A DNA stretch of 9,245 bases from Pseudomonadota bacterium (GCA_023438245.1 JAEXRD010000015.1:1-9245); one strand, 5' to 3'. Positions 1-7,866 are shown, numbered from the stretch's first letter. Translations and numbers: made by a program. The notes: generated by a model not told the origin, from the sequence alone.

Positions 1-780
1 GCCGAAGGCCCCCCAGGCGTTTCCGGCCTGGCCCTGGCGCGGAGCCAGTTCCTGTCCGCCGGGCAGGGCCACGGCCCTGGCGTAGAGCGTCCGGGCGCTG
101 GCGGCATGGCCCAGGGCGGCCTCGACATCGGCCAGTTCGGCCAGGGCCTGGGGATTGTCCGGCGCGGAGCGCATCAGCCTCGCGGCCAGCTCGCGCGCGC
201 CCTGGGCGTCGCCAGCGGCCAGGCGCAGGCGCACCAGCAGCAGGGCCACGTCGCGGTCATCCGGGTTCTCACTTGAGAGTCTTTCCAGCAGGGGCCGGGC
301 CTGCTTCGCGTCGCCGCCCCAGGCCAGGGCCTGGGCCAGTTTGCGCAGCACGGGGCGGCCGCCCTCCAGCGCCTTCTGGTAGTGTCCGGCGGCCCGGGCC
401 ATGCTTCCGGCGGCGAACCAGGCGTCGCCGATGCGCTCCTGGGTCTCGGGCAGGGCCAGGGTGCGGGCGGGAAGCCCGCTCAGCGCGGCCCCGGCCTCGG
501 CCTCCCTGCCGGAGCGGGCCAGCACCTCGGCCAGCGCCAGGCGCGCCTCGGCGTCGGCGGGCGCCAGCCGAAGCTGGCCGTCCAGGATTTCCAGGGCCTC
601 CGCCCGCCCGGCAGGCGTGGCGGAGAGCAGCCGGGCCAGCTCGCGGCGGGCCTCGGCGTCGGTGATGCGCTCGCCCGGGGGCACTAGGCTTCCCTGCGCC
701 CCGCGCAACGCGGCGGGCAGCAGCGCCAGGGCGAGCAGCGCGGCCCCGGCCAGGGCGGCTATGGCGCGCCTATTGGCCAA
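1..780 (-). CDS. Exported TPR-repeat protein, third of three, C-terminus beyond window
   Basis: An open frame of 260 codons runs from 780 to the window edge without a stop. The likely start is TTG at 778-780, overlapping the end of the preceding TPR gene (stop at 770-772) by 11 bases. It has a GAGG-like ribosome site a few bases upstream. No ATG exists near the 5' end, but the TTG is followed by MANRRAIAALAG and a hydrophobic stretch to about residue 28, as expected of a signal peptide or membrane anchor. The rest is Ala/Leu/Glu-rich helical repeat sequence. TPR-like units are visible around residues 55-85, 115-135, 165-185 and 200-235 (for example ALAELADVEAALGHAASART). TPR proteins are scaffolds for protein-protein contacts. 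The partner is unknown. Translational coupling with the two upstream genes suggests one complex. The TTG start is my inference; the coding frame itself is firm. Confidence 0.75.
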   Translation of the reverse strand, partial: MANRRAIAALAGAALLALALLPAALRGAQGSLVPPGERITDAEARRELARLLSATPAGRAEALEILDGQLRLAPADAEARLALAEVLARSGREAEAGAALSGLPARTLALPETQERIGDAWFAAGSMARAAGHYQKALEGGRPVLRKLAQALAWGGDAKQARPLLERLSSENPDDRDVALLLVRLRLAAGDAQGARELAARLMRSAPDNPQALAELADVEAALGHAASARTLYARAVALPGGQELAPRQGQAGNAWGAFG

Positions 781-1390
781 GGCTTTTCCTCAGCTCGCGG
801 ATGGCGTCGTCGTTGCGCCCGGCCCAGGAGAGCACGCGGGCGTAGCGGCGGCGCACCTGCTGGTCTTCCGGCGCGGCGGCGAGGACCTTTTCGTACTCGG
901 CCAGGGACTCGTCCAGGCGCTTGCGCCAGGAGAGCGCGTCCGCCAGCTTGACCCGGGCCTTCAGGTCCGCCGGGCGCAGCGCGAGGTAGGCCCGCAGCGC
1001 GTCGATGGCCTGGTCGTGGCGGCCAGCCGCCAGATGGATCTCGGCCTGGAGGAGCCTGTCCTCCGCGGAGAGGGCCGTGGCCGAGGTCCTGGCCAGCTCG
1101 GCGGCGGCCTCGTCGCGTTTGCCGCTCCAGAACAGGGCGCGGGCCAGCCCGGCGCGGGCCTGGGCATCGCCGGGCCTGTCCTTGAGCACGCGGCGGTACT
1201 GCTCGGCGGCCTCGGCGTGGCGGCCGCTGTCGGTCAGCAGCTTGGCCAGCTCCTGCCGGGCCTGCCAGTCGGCCATGTCGTCGCGGGCTGGCGGCGGCGC
1301 GGCGGCGGGCTGGGCCATGGCGGTCCCGCACGGAGCGAGGAGGGCCAGCATCAACGCCAGGGCGAGGCAGAGGCGAAGCGGAAATGTCAC
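770..1390 (-). CDS. Periplasmic TPR-repeat protein, second of three
   Basis: This 206-residue protein starts at GTG 1388-1390, inside a four-base GTGA overlap with the stop of the upstream TPR gene, so translation is probably coupled. Residues 1-26 (basic-poor N-terminus, LALMLALLAP core, then ATAMAQ-like cleavage region near GTAMAQ) look like a Sec signal peptide. A Pro/Ala-rich linker to about residue 36 follows. Residues 40-204 contain about four to five TPR units with typical A/G/Y spacing, near residues 43-72, 75-100, 109-138, 143-172 and 177-204. Two units share the motif LSW (residues 153-155 and 187-189), and a third has LFW (86-88). The protein is probably a periplasmic scaffold acting with its two neighbours. 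Such LSWxGrxDEAI repeats occur in exopolysaccharide export and outer-membrane assembly TPR proteins, but nothing here proves that role. Confidence 0.85.
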   Translation of the reverse strand: MTFPLRLCLALALMLALLAPCGTAMAQPAAAPPPARDDMADWQARQELAKLLTDSGRHAEAAEQYRRVLKDRPGDAQARAGLARALFWSGKRDEAAAELARTSATALSAEDRLLQAEIHLAAGRHDQAIDALRAYLALRPADLKARVKLADALSWRKRLDESLAEYEKVLAAAPEDQQVRRRYARVLSWAGRNDDAIRELRKSLGQ

Positions 1391-2115
1391 GGCTTGTCCC
1401 CCAGAAGGTTCTTGTACTCGGCGATGGCCGCCTCGGCCTTGCCCCCGGCGGCCAGGGAGCGCGCCAGCACGATCCGCGCTGCGCGGGAGCCCGGCCTGCT
1501 CGCGAGCATTTCACGCGCGGCCTTCTCGGCCTCGGCCGGCTGGCCCATCCAGAGGTATGTCTCGGCGCGGTCGGCCAGGGCCTCGATGTCCCCGGGGGTC
1601 TCCTTCAGCAGTTCGCCGTAGGCCGACAGGGCGGCGTCGAAGCGTCCGGCGCGGCGGCGCAGGTCGCCCAGGTGCAAGATTTCGGGCTTCTCCAGCGGCC
1701 CCATGGCCCGGCGCTTCTCCAGCAGGGCCAAGGCGGCGTCCGGGTCGCCCCCGGCGTCCATGAGGCCCGCGGCTTTTCCCACAAGCCCGGAGTCGACCGG
1801 GCGGCCCTTGTCCATCAGCAGCCGGGCCATCTGGGCGGCGATGCCCGCGTCCCCGGCCTTGAGGGCGGCCCCCAGCATGGAGTCCGCCCGGGTGATGGGC
1901 ACCTGCCCGGAGCGCATGGCCTCACGCAGGGCGTCCAGCGCCTCGGCGGTGTTGCCCTGGGCAAGCAGCCGTTCCGAAGCAGCAACGAGCAGCGGGGCAC
2001 GGCGCACGCGCGGATAGGCCGCCAGGCAGGCCGCCACCACGGCAAGGGACAACAGGAAAAACGCGGCGAACTGGCGTCGCTTTCCTTGCTGTCCGTGCGG
2101 TGAGCAGCGAATCAC
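1387..2115 (-). CDS. Membrane-anchored TPR-repeat protein, first of three
   Basis: I place the start at GTG 2113-2115, giving 242 residues. GAGGTG lies about 8-9 bases upstream (2123-2128), and the start gives a compact N-terminus: a short basic cytoplasmic tail (GQQGKRRQ), then a transmembrane helix at about residues 16-33 (FAAFFLLSLAVVAACLAA). An in-frame TTG at 2179-2181 would add 22 residues but has no suitably spaced ribosome site and overlaps the likely promoter. Residues 40-240 form helical repeats with TPR character, clearest in the C-terminal half (units near 131-165, 166-198 and 200-233). The topology predicts a single-pass inner-membrane protein with its TPR domain in the periplasm. 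It is the first gene of an overlapping TPR trio. I do not recognise the specific family. Confidence 0.8.
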   Translation of the reverse strand: MIRCSPHGQQGKRRQFAAFFLLSLAVVAACLAAYPRVRRAPLLVAASERLLAQGNTAEALDALREAMRSGQVPITRADSMLGAALKAGDAGIAAQMARLLMDKGRPVDSGLVGKAAGLMDAGGDPDAALALLEKRRAMGPLEKPEILHLGDLRRRAGRFDAALSAYGELLKETPGDIEALADRAETYLWMGQPAEAEKAAREMLASRPGSRAARIVLARSLAAGGKAEAAIAEYKNLLGDKP

Positions 2116-2131
2116 AGGTTGGCACCTCGCG

Positions 2132-2178
2132 ATTGTACGTGGTGCGTAGACAAAAACCAATTTGGATTGCCATGTCAA
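2132..2178 (-). promoter_or_regulatory. Candidate sigma70-type promoter for the TPR operon
   Basis: On the minus strand a perfect TTGACA (2173-2178) is followed after 17 bases by TTTTGT (2150-2155), a weak -10 that matches three of six positions. A better -10, TACAAT (2132-2137), sits 17 bases after TTGGTT, but its transcript would begin within the ribosome site of the first TPR gene. Either pair would serve the gene starting at 2115. The region is AT-rich compared with its surroundings, as promoters are. Which pair is used cannot be decided from sequence. Confidence 0.4.
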
Positions 2179-2282
2179 CAAGGTGGCAGGCTTTCTCCCC
2201 CTCCTTGGCCTACAATATTGTGGAAAAGGTCACGTTTTAGCCTTATGACTCGAAGGCCGCAGTTTCAAATGCTGTTCCGCGA

Positions 2283-2327
2283 CAAAAAGAAGCCAGGGCT
2301 TGCAGCGGAAATGCCGCAAGCCTTTTT
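2283..2327 (-). terminator. Intrinsic terminator behind the 316-residue gene
   Basis: A hairpin with ten-base arms GGCTTGCAGC (2297-2306) and GCCGCAAGCC (2313-2322) encloses a six-base loop, with one G-T wobble. Read on the minus strand it is followed after a few bases by CTTCTTTTTG (2284-2293). Read on the plus strand it is followed directly by TTTTT (2323-2327), so the outer A and T tracts can also pair and the element may work both ways. It lies 15 bases beyond the stop of the minus-strand gene at 2342. Confidence 0.7.
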
Positions 2328-2341
2328 CGCGCCGCCGCCAC

Positions 2342-3292
2342 CTAGCACCCGCAGGCCCGCATGCCCAGCGGATTGGCGAACTCGCGCAGGAAGGGCTGGG
2401 TGCGGAAGGTGCGGCCCCGGGTGGGGATGATCACCGGAGCGGAGAGCGGGGTGGCGCGCAGGGTGACGGCTTCCGGTGCGAACTCCATGAGCAGCGGCAC
2501 CGGCTCCACGTCCGCGTCGCCGCACAGGCTTTCGCGCGTGCCGGGGCCGAAGGTTTCGGTGGTTCCGTCGGGGTGGGTGGCGACAAGCCGCGTGAGGCTG
2601 GTGGCCACGCGCTCTACCGTGCCGTCCGGCGCGAAGGCCAGCGAGTTGCGGTCCCCGCTGATGCCAACGGCGTCCAGGTCGTAGGCCATGACCTTGCCCG
2701 CCGGAGTGGGCACGCTCTGGGGCCGGGCGGGCTCCAGGCAGCGCAGGGCGCCGTCAGGCCGGAAGCTCAGGCCGATGCGCGCGGACAGCTCGCCCACGGG
2801 CGTCGGAACCCTGAGCGTGTCGCCGGGCCAGAGCGTGACGCTCCTGAGCGCGCCGCCCGGATGAAAGCACAGCGCGATGATCCTGGCCGTGAAGGTTCCC
2901 AGCGGCGTTTTGAAGCTGACGGGCCGGGCCAGCCTGCCCTCGTCGTCCTGGGTCCAGTAGCCGGAGAGCTTGCCGTTGAGCGGGAAGGCCCGGCACAGCG
3001 AGCCGTCCGGATGGAACGTCGCCAGCTCGACTTCCAGGCTCCCCGCCGGAGTCTCGACCAGCGTGGGCCGCTCCAGGGGCAGGGCCCTGAGCATTCCGTT
3101 TTCGTGGAACAGCACGGACTGCACGGTGCGTCGGCGCAGGTCGTCGGTGGTGCGCTGGGCCTCCAGCCTCCCGAGCACTGTGTCGAACACCGCCTCGCCC
3201 GCGGGTGTCAGCGATTTGGGCTGGCCGCCCGCATGTCGTTCCACCACTCCCGTGACGGGGATGATGCCGTAGCTCGTCTCGACCTGTTCCAT
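2342..3292 (-). CDS. Uncharacterised protein with six internal F-x-P-[DE]-G repeats
   Basis: The 316-residue frame starts at ATG 3290-3292 with a strong GGAGGTG ribosome site six bases upstream. There is no signal peptide or membrane segment, so it is probably cytoplasmic. A short unit of the form F-x-P-[DE]-G-x-[LV]-R, then about 8-12 residues, then V-x-TP-x-G, recurs near residues 62-84, 93-132, 143-167, 177-199, 219-243 and 271-293. The second unit is interrupted by a segment containing FPLNGKLSGYW (103-113). The strand-rich, glycine-turn pattern suggests a beta-strand repeat fold, loosely like MORN or other 'DG' repeats. The protein ends in ACGC, a possible thiol or metal site. From memory, related proteins with the PLNGKxSGYW segment occur in anaerobes and are annotated as hypothetical; I could not check this. 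The gene stands alone between two terminator-like hairpins. I assign no function. Confidence 0.85.
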   Translation of the reverse strand: MEQVETSYGIIPVTGVVERHAGGQPKSLTPAGEAVFDTVLGRLEAQRTTDDLRRRTVQSVLFHENGMLRALPLERPTLVETPAGSLEVELATFHPDGSLCRAFPLNGKLSGYWTQDDEGRLARPVSFKTPLGTFTARIIALCFHPGGALRSVTLWPGDTLRVPTPVGELSARIGLSFRPDGALRCLEPARPQSVPTPAGKVMAYDLDAVGISGDRNSLAFAPDGTVERVATSLTRLVATHPDGTTETFGPGTRESLCGDADVEPVPLLMEFAPEAVTLRATPLSAPVIIPTRGRTFRTQPFLREFANPLGMRACGC

Positions 3293-3322
3293 GCGACCAC
3301 CTCCAGATCCATGCGGGGCATC

Positions 3323-3338
3323 AGCAAGAACAAGTCCA
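3323..3338 (-). promoter_or_regulatory. Candidate sigma54 (-24/-12) promoter of the 316-residue gene
   Basis: The minus strand reads TGGACTTGTTCTTGCT. It keeps the invariant GG and GC dinucleotides at the required ten-base spacing and the TTGCT of the -12 box, but lacks CACG after TGG. Transcription would start near 3312, leaving a leader of about 20 bases that still holds the GGAGGTG ribosome site. The match is weaker than the one before the zraP-like gene. The presence of inverted repeats 35-125 bases upstream makes it worth recording. Confidence 0.4.
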
Positions 3339-3349
3339 AAGGCAACATG

Positions 3350-3370
3350 CCGGAATTCCGGATACTATCC
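3350..3370. promoter_or_regulatory. Palindrome CCGGAATTCCGG overlapping GGATACTATCC
   Basis: A perfect 12-base palindrome (3350-3361) overlaps a second 5-1-5 inverted repeat, GGATA-C-TATCC (3360-3370). They lie 58-78 bases upstream of the 316-residue gene and just upstream of its candidate -24/-12 site. The arrangement fits a repressor or activator operator, but no regulator can be named. Confidence 0.35.
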
Positions 3371-3381
3371 TGTTCCTCCGG

Positions 3382-3435
3382 CTACACTTTGCGTGGCCTG
3401 GCGACAAAAAACGCGGGTTGTGTACGGAAGTGTAG
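3382..3435. repeat. Spaced inverted repeat CTACACTT / AAGTGTAG
   Basis: CTACACTT (3382-3389) and its exact complement AAGTGTAG (3428-3435) are separated by 38 bases. A related TTGTGTAC lies between them at 3418-3425. At about 70-125 bases upstream of the candidate start site at about 3312, the pair sits where sigma54 activators usually bind. The half-sites resemble the TGCAC sites in front of the zraP-like gene at six of eight positions (compare ATGCACTT at 7803-7810). Chance occurrence cannot be excluded. Confidence 0.35.
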
Positions 3436-3487
3436 GCGCTTGTGGGGCTTTGGCTGGCGGTTCCGGCCCTGGCCTGGATCACCCATG

Positions 3488-3538
3488 AAAAGCTTTTGAG
3501 GGGGTGGATGGGGGGCGCCTTCCCCCCGCTTCTCCCCC
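3488..3538 (-). terminator. GC-rich hairpin behind the response-regulator gene
   Basis: Directly after the stop at 3541-3543 the sequence can form nested stems: CCCCCC (3522-3527) with GGGGGG (3510-3515) over a six-base loop, and outer CCCCC (3534-3538) with GGGGG (3500-3504). On the minus strand this is followed by AAAAGCTTTT (3488-3497), itself a perfect palindrome ending in a short T run. The T tract is poor, so termination is likely but not certain. Confidence 0.5.
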
Positions 3539-3540
3539 GC

Positions 3541-4919
3541 CTATCTCTTGGTCAGCCCGTACTTCTTCAGCTTGTACTGCAGGGTGCGGCGGCTGATGCC
3601 CAGGGCGTCGGCGGTTTTTTCGCGGTGTCCGGCGTAGGTGTCCAGGGCGCGCACCAGGGCTTCGCGCTCGGCGTCCTCCATGGCGTCCTCCAGCACCACG
3701 GGGCCGGAATCGGGCGCGTCGTCCGGGGCGGGTGCGGCGCAGGCGGCGCCAGCCAGGCCGGAGAGCTGCGGGGGCAGCAGCTCCGGGCCGAGCACATCGG
3801 CACGGGCCAGGATGAGCGCGCGTTCCAGCACGTTTTCGAGTTCGCGCACGTTGCCGGGCCAGGAGTGGCGGGTGAGCGCCTCCAGGAAGGCCGGGGACAC
3901 GGCGCGGATTTCCTTGTGGTTCTTCTTGCCCAGCTTGCGCAGCAGGTGCCCGGCCAGGGTGGGCAGGTCGGAGAGGCGGTCGCGCAGGGGCGGGATGGAG
4001 ATTTCGAGCACGGCGAGGCGGTAGTAGAGGTCCTCGCGGAAGCGCCCGGCGGCCACGTCGGCGCGCAGGTCGCGGTTGGTGGCGGCCAGGATGCGCACGT
4101 CGGTCTCCACGGCCTTCACCGCGCCCAGGGGCTCCACGACCTTTTCCTGGAGCGCGCGCAAGAGCTTGGCCTGCAGGCTGGCGGGCATGTCGCCGATTTC
4201 GTCGAGGAAGAGCGTGCCCCCGGCGGCGAGCTGGAAGCGGCCGGGCTTGTCCTTCACCGCGCCGGTGAAGGCCCCCTTCACGTAGCCGAAGAGCTCGCTC
4301 TCCAGCAGGTCGGCGGGCAGGGCGGCGCAGTTGACCTTGATGAGCGGCTTGCGGGCGCGCTGGCTGGCGCGGTGCAGGGCGTCGGCCACCAGCTCCTTGC
4401 CGGTGCCGGATTCGCCCAGGATGAGCACGGTGGCCTCGCTGGGCCCGGCCTGCTCGATGAGCTCGCGCACGCGGGCCATGCCCGGCCCGGAGCCCACGAT
4501 GCCCTCGCCCTCGCGCTGGCGCAGGCGGGCGTTCTCGTCCAGCAGCTGGCGGTACTCGTAGCTTTTTTCCAGCACGGCGACGAGCTCGTCGTTGTCCGCG
4601 GGCTTGGTGAGGTAGTTGAACGCGCCCTGTTTCATGGCGTCCACGGCGCTGCCCACGCTGCCGAAGGCGGTGAGCAGCACCACGGGCAGGTCGGGCATGC
4701 GGGCGTGCAGCTCGCGCAGCAGGGTCAGCCCGTCCATGCCGGGCATCTTCATGTCCACCAGGGCCACGTGGGGCTGGATGCCGTCCAGCACGGCCAGGGC
4801 CTTCTCGCCGCTGGCGGCCTCGGCCACGGTCCAGCCCACGTCCTCCAGCACGGCGCGGACCATGAGCCGGTGGCCCGGCTCGTCGTCCACCACGAGCACG
4901 GTGCGCTCGCCGGTCGTCG

Positions 4920-4923
<4 letters not shown>
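3541..4923 (-). CDS. Sigma54-dependent response regulator, ZraR/NtrC type
   Basis: This 460-residue protein is the output half of a two-component system. The start at ATG 4921-4923 overlaps the kinase stop as ATGA and has GGAGG six bases upstream. The receiver domain (about 6-120) keeps the acidic pair D13-D14, phosphoacceptor D57 in ALVDMKMPGMDG, T85 and K107. The AAA+ domain (about 142-380) has Walker A GESGTGKE (170-177), the sigma54-contact loop GAFTGA (217-222), Walker B GGTLFLDEIGD (235-245), the arginine-rich FREDLYYRL segment and WPGNVREL (355-362). A Fis-type helix-turn-helix lies at about 431-455 (ADALGISRRTLQYKL). All catalytic residues are present. In the family, phosphorylation by the partner kinase drives assembly of an ATPase ring that opens sigma54 promoters. 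The obvious target is the -24/-12 promoter at 7723-7738 before the zraP-like gene, with possible autoregulation through that transcript. Confidence 0.95.
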
Positions 4924-6983
<2,060 letters not shown>

Positions 6984-7036
6984 GGGTGTTTCCGGTGCGG
7001 GCGGCGGGGTGTCGGGTGGAACCGCCCTGGTCTTAG

Positions 7037-7065
7037 TGCATGGCCGCTTCGGGCGGCGCTGTCAA
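7037..7065 (-). promoter_or_regulatory. Candidate internal promoter before the kinase gene
   Basis: The minus strand has a perfect TTGACA (7060-7065), followed after 17 bases by CATGCA (7037-7042), a poor -10. The spacer contains GCCGC-CCGAA-GCGGC, a small inverted repeat. If real, it would give low basal expression of kinase and regulator independent of the zraP promoter. The evidence rests on the -35 box alone. Confidence 0.3.
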
Positions 7066-7102
7066 CTCGCGGGTGGGTTCGGCCCGCCCCTTGGAAGAGG
7101 TT

Positions 7103-7137
7103 GGGCGGCCCGGCTGGGGTGCGCAGCCGGACCGCCC
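7103..7137 (-). terminator. Strong hairpin between zraP-like gene and kinase
   Basis: Fourteen-base arms at 7103-7116 (GGGCGGCCCGGCTG) and 7124-7137 (CAGCCGGACCGCCC) are complementary except for one G-T wobble, with a seven-base loop. The hairpin begins about 40 bases beyond the zraP-like stop. On the minus strand it is followed by AACCTCTTCC rather than a run of T, so it may be a partial terminator or an RNA-stabilising 3' structure that leaves zraP messenger in excess over kinase and regulator. Confidence 0.55.
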
Positions 7138-7175
7138 GTGGTCAGGGTTGGTCGCAGGGGAGGAGAGAGATTTGC

Positions 7176-7658
7176 TTAGTTGCAGGCGCCGCCGGGGCAG
7201 GAACCGGCGCCGTAGCCGCCGCCCATCATGCCGCCACGGGGACCGTAGCCGCAGTCGCCGTAGCCGCCGCCCATGCCGCCGCGATGGTAGCCGCGGCCAA
7301 AGGCCTTGATGCCGGTTTCCTTCTCCAGCTCGGCGCGCAGGGCGTCGCGCTCGGCGTTCATGGTGGTGCGCAGCTTGGCGATGTCGGCGATGAGGGACTG
7401 GATGTCGGAGCGCTCAGCCTTGCCGGACTGGCTCAGGGCCTGCAGCTCGGTGTGCTTGGCCCAGATCTGGTCGCGCAGCTCCTGGAGCTTCACATGGTGC
7501 TTGTCCAGGATCTTGTTCACGGCGGCCTGCTTCTCCGGGCTCAGGGCGGCGTTGGGGTCGCCCGCGGGGCCGCGGCCACCGCGGGGGGCGGCGAAGGCGA
7601 AAGCGGACATGGAAACCAGAGCCACCAGAGCCACTGCGGTAACGAAACGCTTCTTCAT
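7176..7658 (-). CDS. zraP: ZraP/CpxP-like periplasmic metal-associated protein
   Basis: The 160-residue protein starts at ATG 7656-7658 with GGAGG eight bases upstream. A longer frame to 7808 is rejected because its extension crosses the sigma54 promoter and leader. Residues 1-23 (MKKRFVTAVALVALVSMSAF..AFA) form a Sec signal peptide. The mature helical part (about 38-118) matches the ZraP/heavy-metal-sensor pattern: LSPEKQAAVNKILDKHH, then a second helical arm with LIADIAKLRTTMNAERDALRAELEK cut here by a short SGKAERSD turn. Residues 121-160 form a tail with 19 Gly in 40 residues plus H125, M129, M144, M145, C136, C154 and C159, including CPGGAC near the end. ZraP proteins are zinc-binding periplasmic chaperones that also feed back on ZraSR. 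The kinase and regulator genes follow on the same strand. The cysteines and Met/Gly runs suggest a wider metal range, which is inference. Confidence 0.88.
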   Translation of the reverse strand: MKKRFVTAVALVALVSMSAFAFAAPRGGRGPAGDPNAALSPEKQAAVNKILDKHHVKLQELRDQIWAKHTELQALSQSGKAERSDIQSLIADIAKLRTTMNAERDALRAELEKETGIKAFGRGYHRGGMGGGYGDCGYGPRGGMMGGGYGAGSCPGGACN

Positions 7659-7722
7659 GACGGAATCCTCCAGATTTGCCGCCGCCGGGGGGGTGCGTGC
7701 GGCTTGTGTTTGCCGGAAGATG

Positions 7723-7738
7723 AGCAGGAGTCGTGCCA
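7723..7738 (-). promoter_or_regulatory. Sigma54 (-24/-12) promoter of the zraP-like gene
   Basis: The minus strand reads TGGCACGACTCCTGCT against the consensus TGGCACG-N4-TTGCW. The -24 box TGGCACG is perfect, the GG and GC dinucleotides have the required ten-base spacing, and the -12 box is CTGCT instead of TTGCT. Transcription should start near 7712, giving a leader of about 55 bases before ATG 7658. The sigma54 activator encoded downstream makes the call coherent. Confidence 0.88.
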
Positions 7739-7790
7739 AGTGTGTAAGTGATGTTATCTCGGTGGTTTGTCTGAAATGTGTGCGCGAGTT

Positions 7791-7861
7791 TTGTGCAAGC
7801 GGATGCACTTGCGTTGCACATGGACAGGCGCGCCATGTGCAGCGGGGCGGGAGTTGTGCAA
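7791..7861. promoter_or_regulatory. Array of TGCAC half-sites, likely activator-binding region
   Basis: Five related sites occur in 71 bases: TTGTGCAA (7791-7798), ATGCACTT (7803-7810), TGCACATGG (7815-7823), CCATGTGCA (7833-7841) and TTGTGCAA (7854-7861). The third and fourth form a perfect nine-base inverted repeat over a nine-base spacer. The first and second form a shorter inverted pair (TGCAA.. / ATGCA..). The array begins about 80 and ends about 150 bases upstream of the predicted start, the usual distance for upstream activating sequences of sigma54 regulators. The last site lies just outside the radical SAM stop codon. Binding by the regulator at 3541-4923 is inferred. Confidence 0.7.
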
Positions 7862-7866
7862 GAAGC

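Noticed and set aside
2119..2135. TTGGCACCTCGCGATTG on the plus strand as a sigma54 promoter
   Set aside because: The TTG is two bases too far from TGGCAC, GC is absent at -12, and no plus-strand gene follows.
2156..2172. ATGGCAATCCAAATTGG (minus strand) as a -24/-12 promoter for the TPR operon
   Set aside because: The GG and the downstream TTGG are spaced one base too far and lack the required GC; sigma54 promoters do not tolerate this spacing.
1922..2173. Small minus-strand frame of 83 codons with an AAGGAGGGGG ribosome-like site some distance upstream
   Set aside because: Most of it is a shifted reading of the first TPR gene, and the product shows no recognisable features; the purine run is about 15 bases too far for good use.
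2116..2181. Upstream TTG extension of the first TPR gene by 22 residues
   Set aside because: The codons overlap the TTGACA promoter box, no ribosome site is correctly spaced before 2181, and the GTG at 2113-2115 has GAGGTG upstream and gives a tidy membrane anchor.
7659..7808. N-terminal extension of the zraP-like protein to 210 residues
   Set aside because: It would cover the sigma54 promoter and leader, and the internal ATG at 7656-7658 has a good ribosome site and a textbook signal peptide.
7815..7841. Nine-base inverted repeat as a terminator of the radical SAM gene
   Set aside because: No T tract follows on the minus strand, and related half-sites flank it on both sides, so a protein-binding array explains it better, although a dual role is possible.
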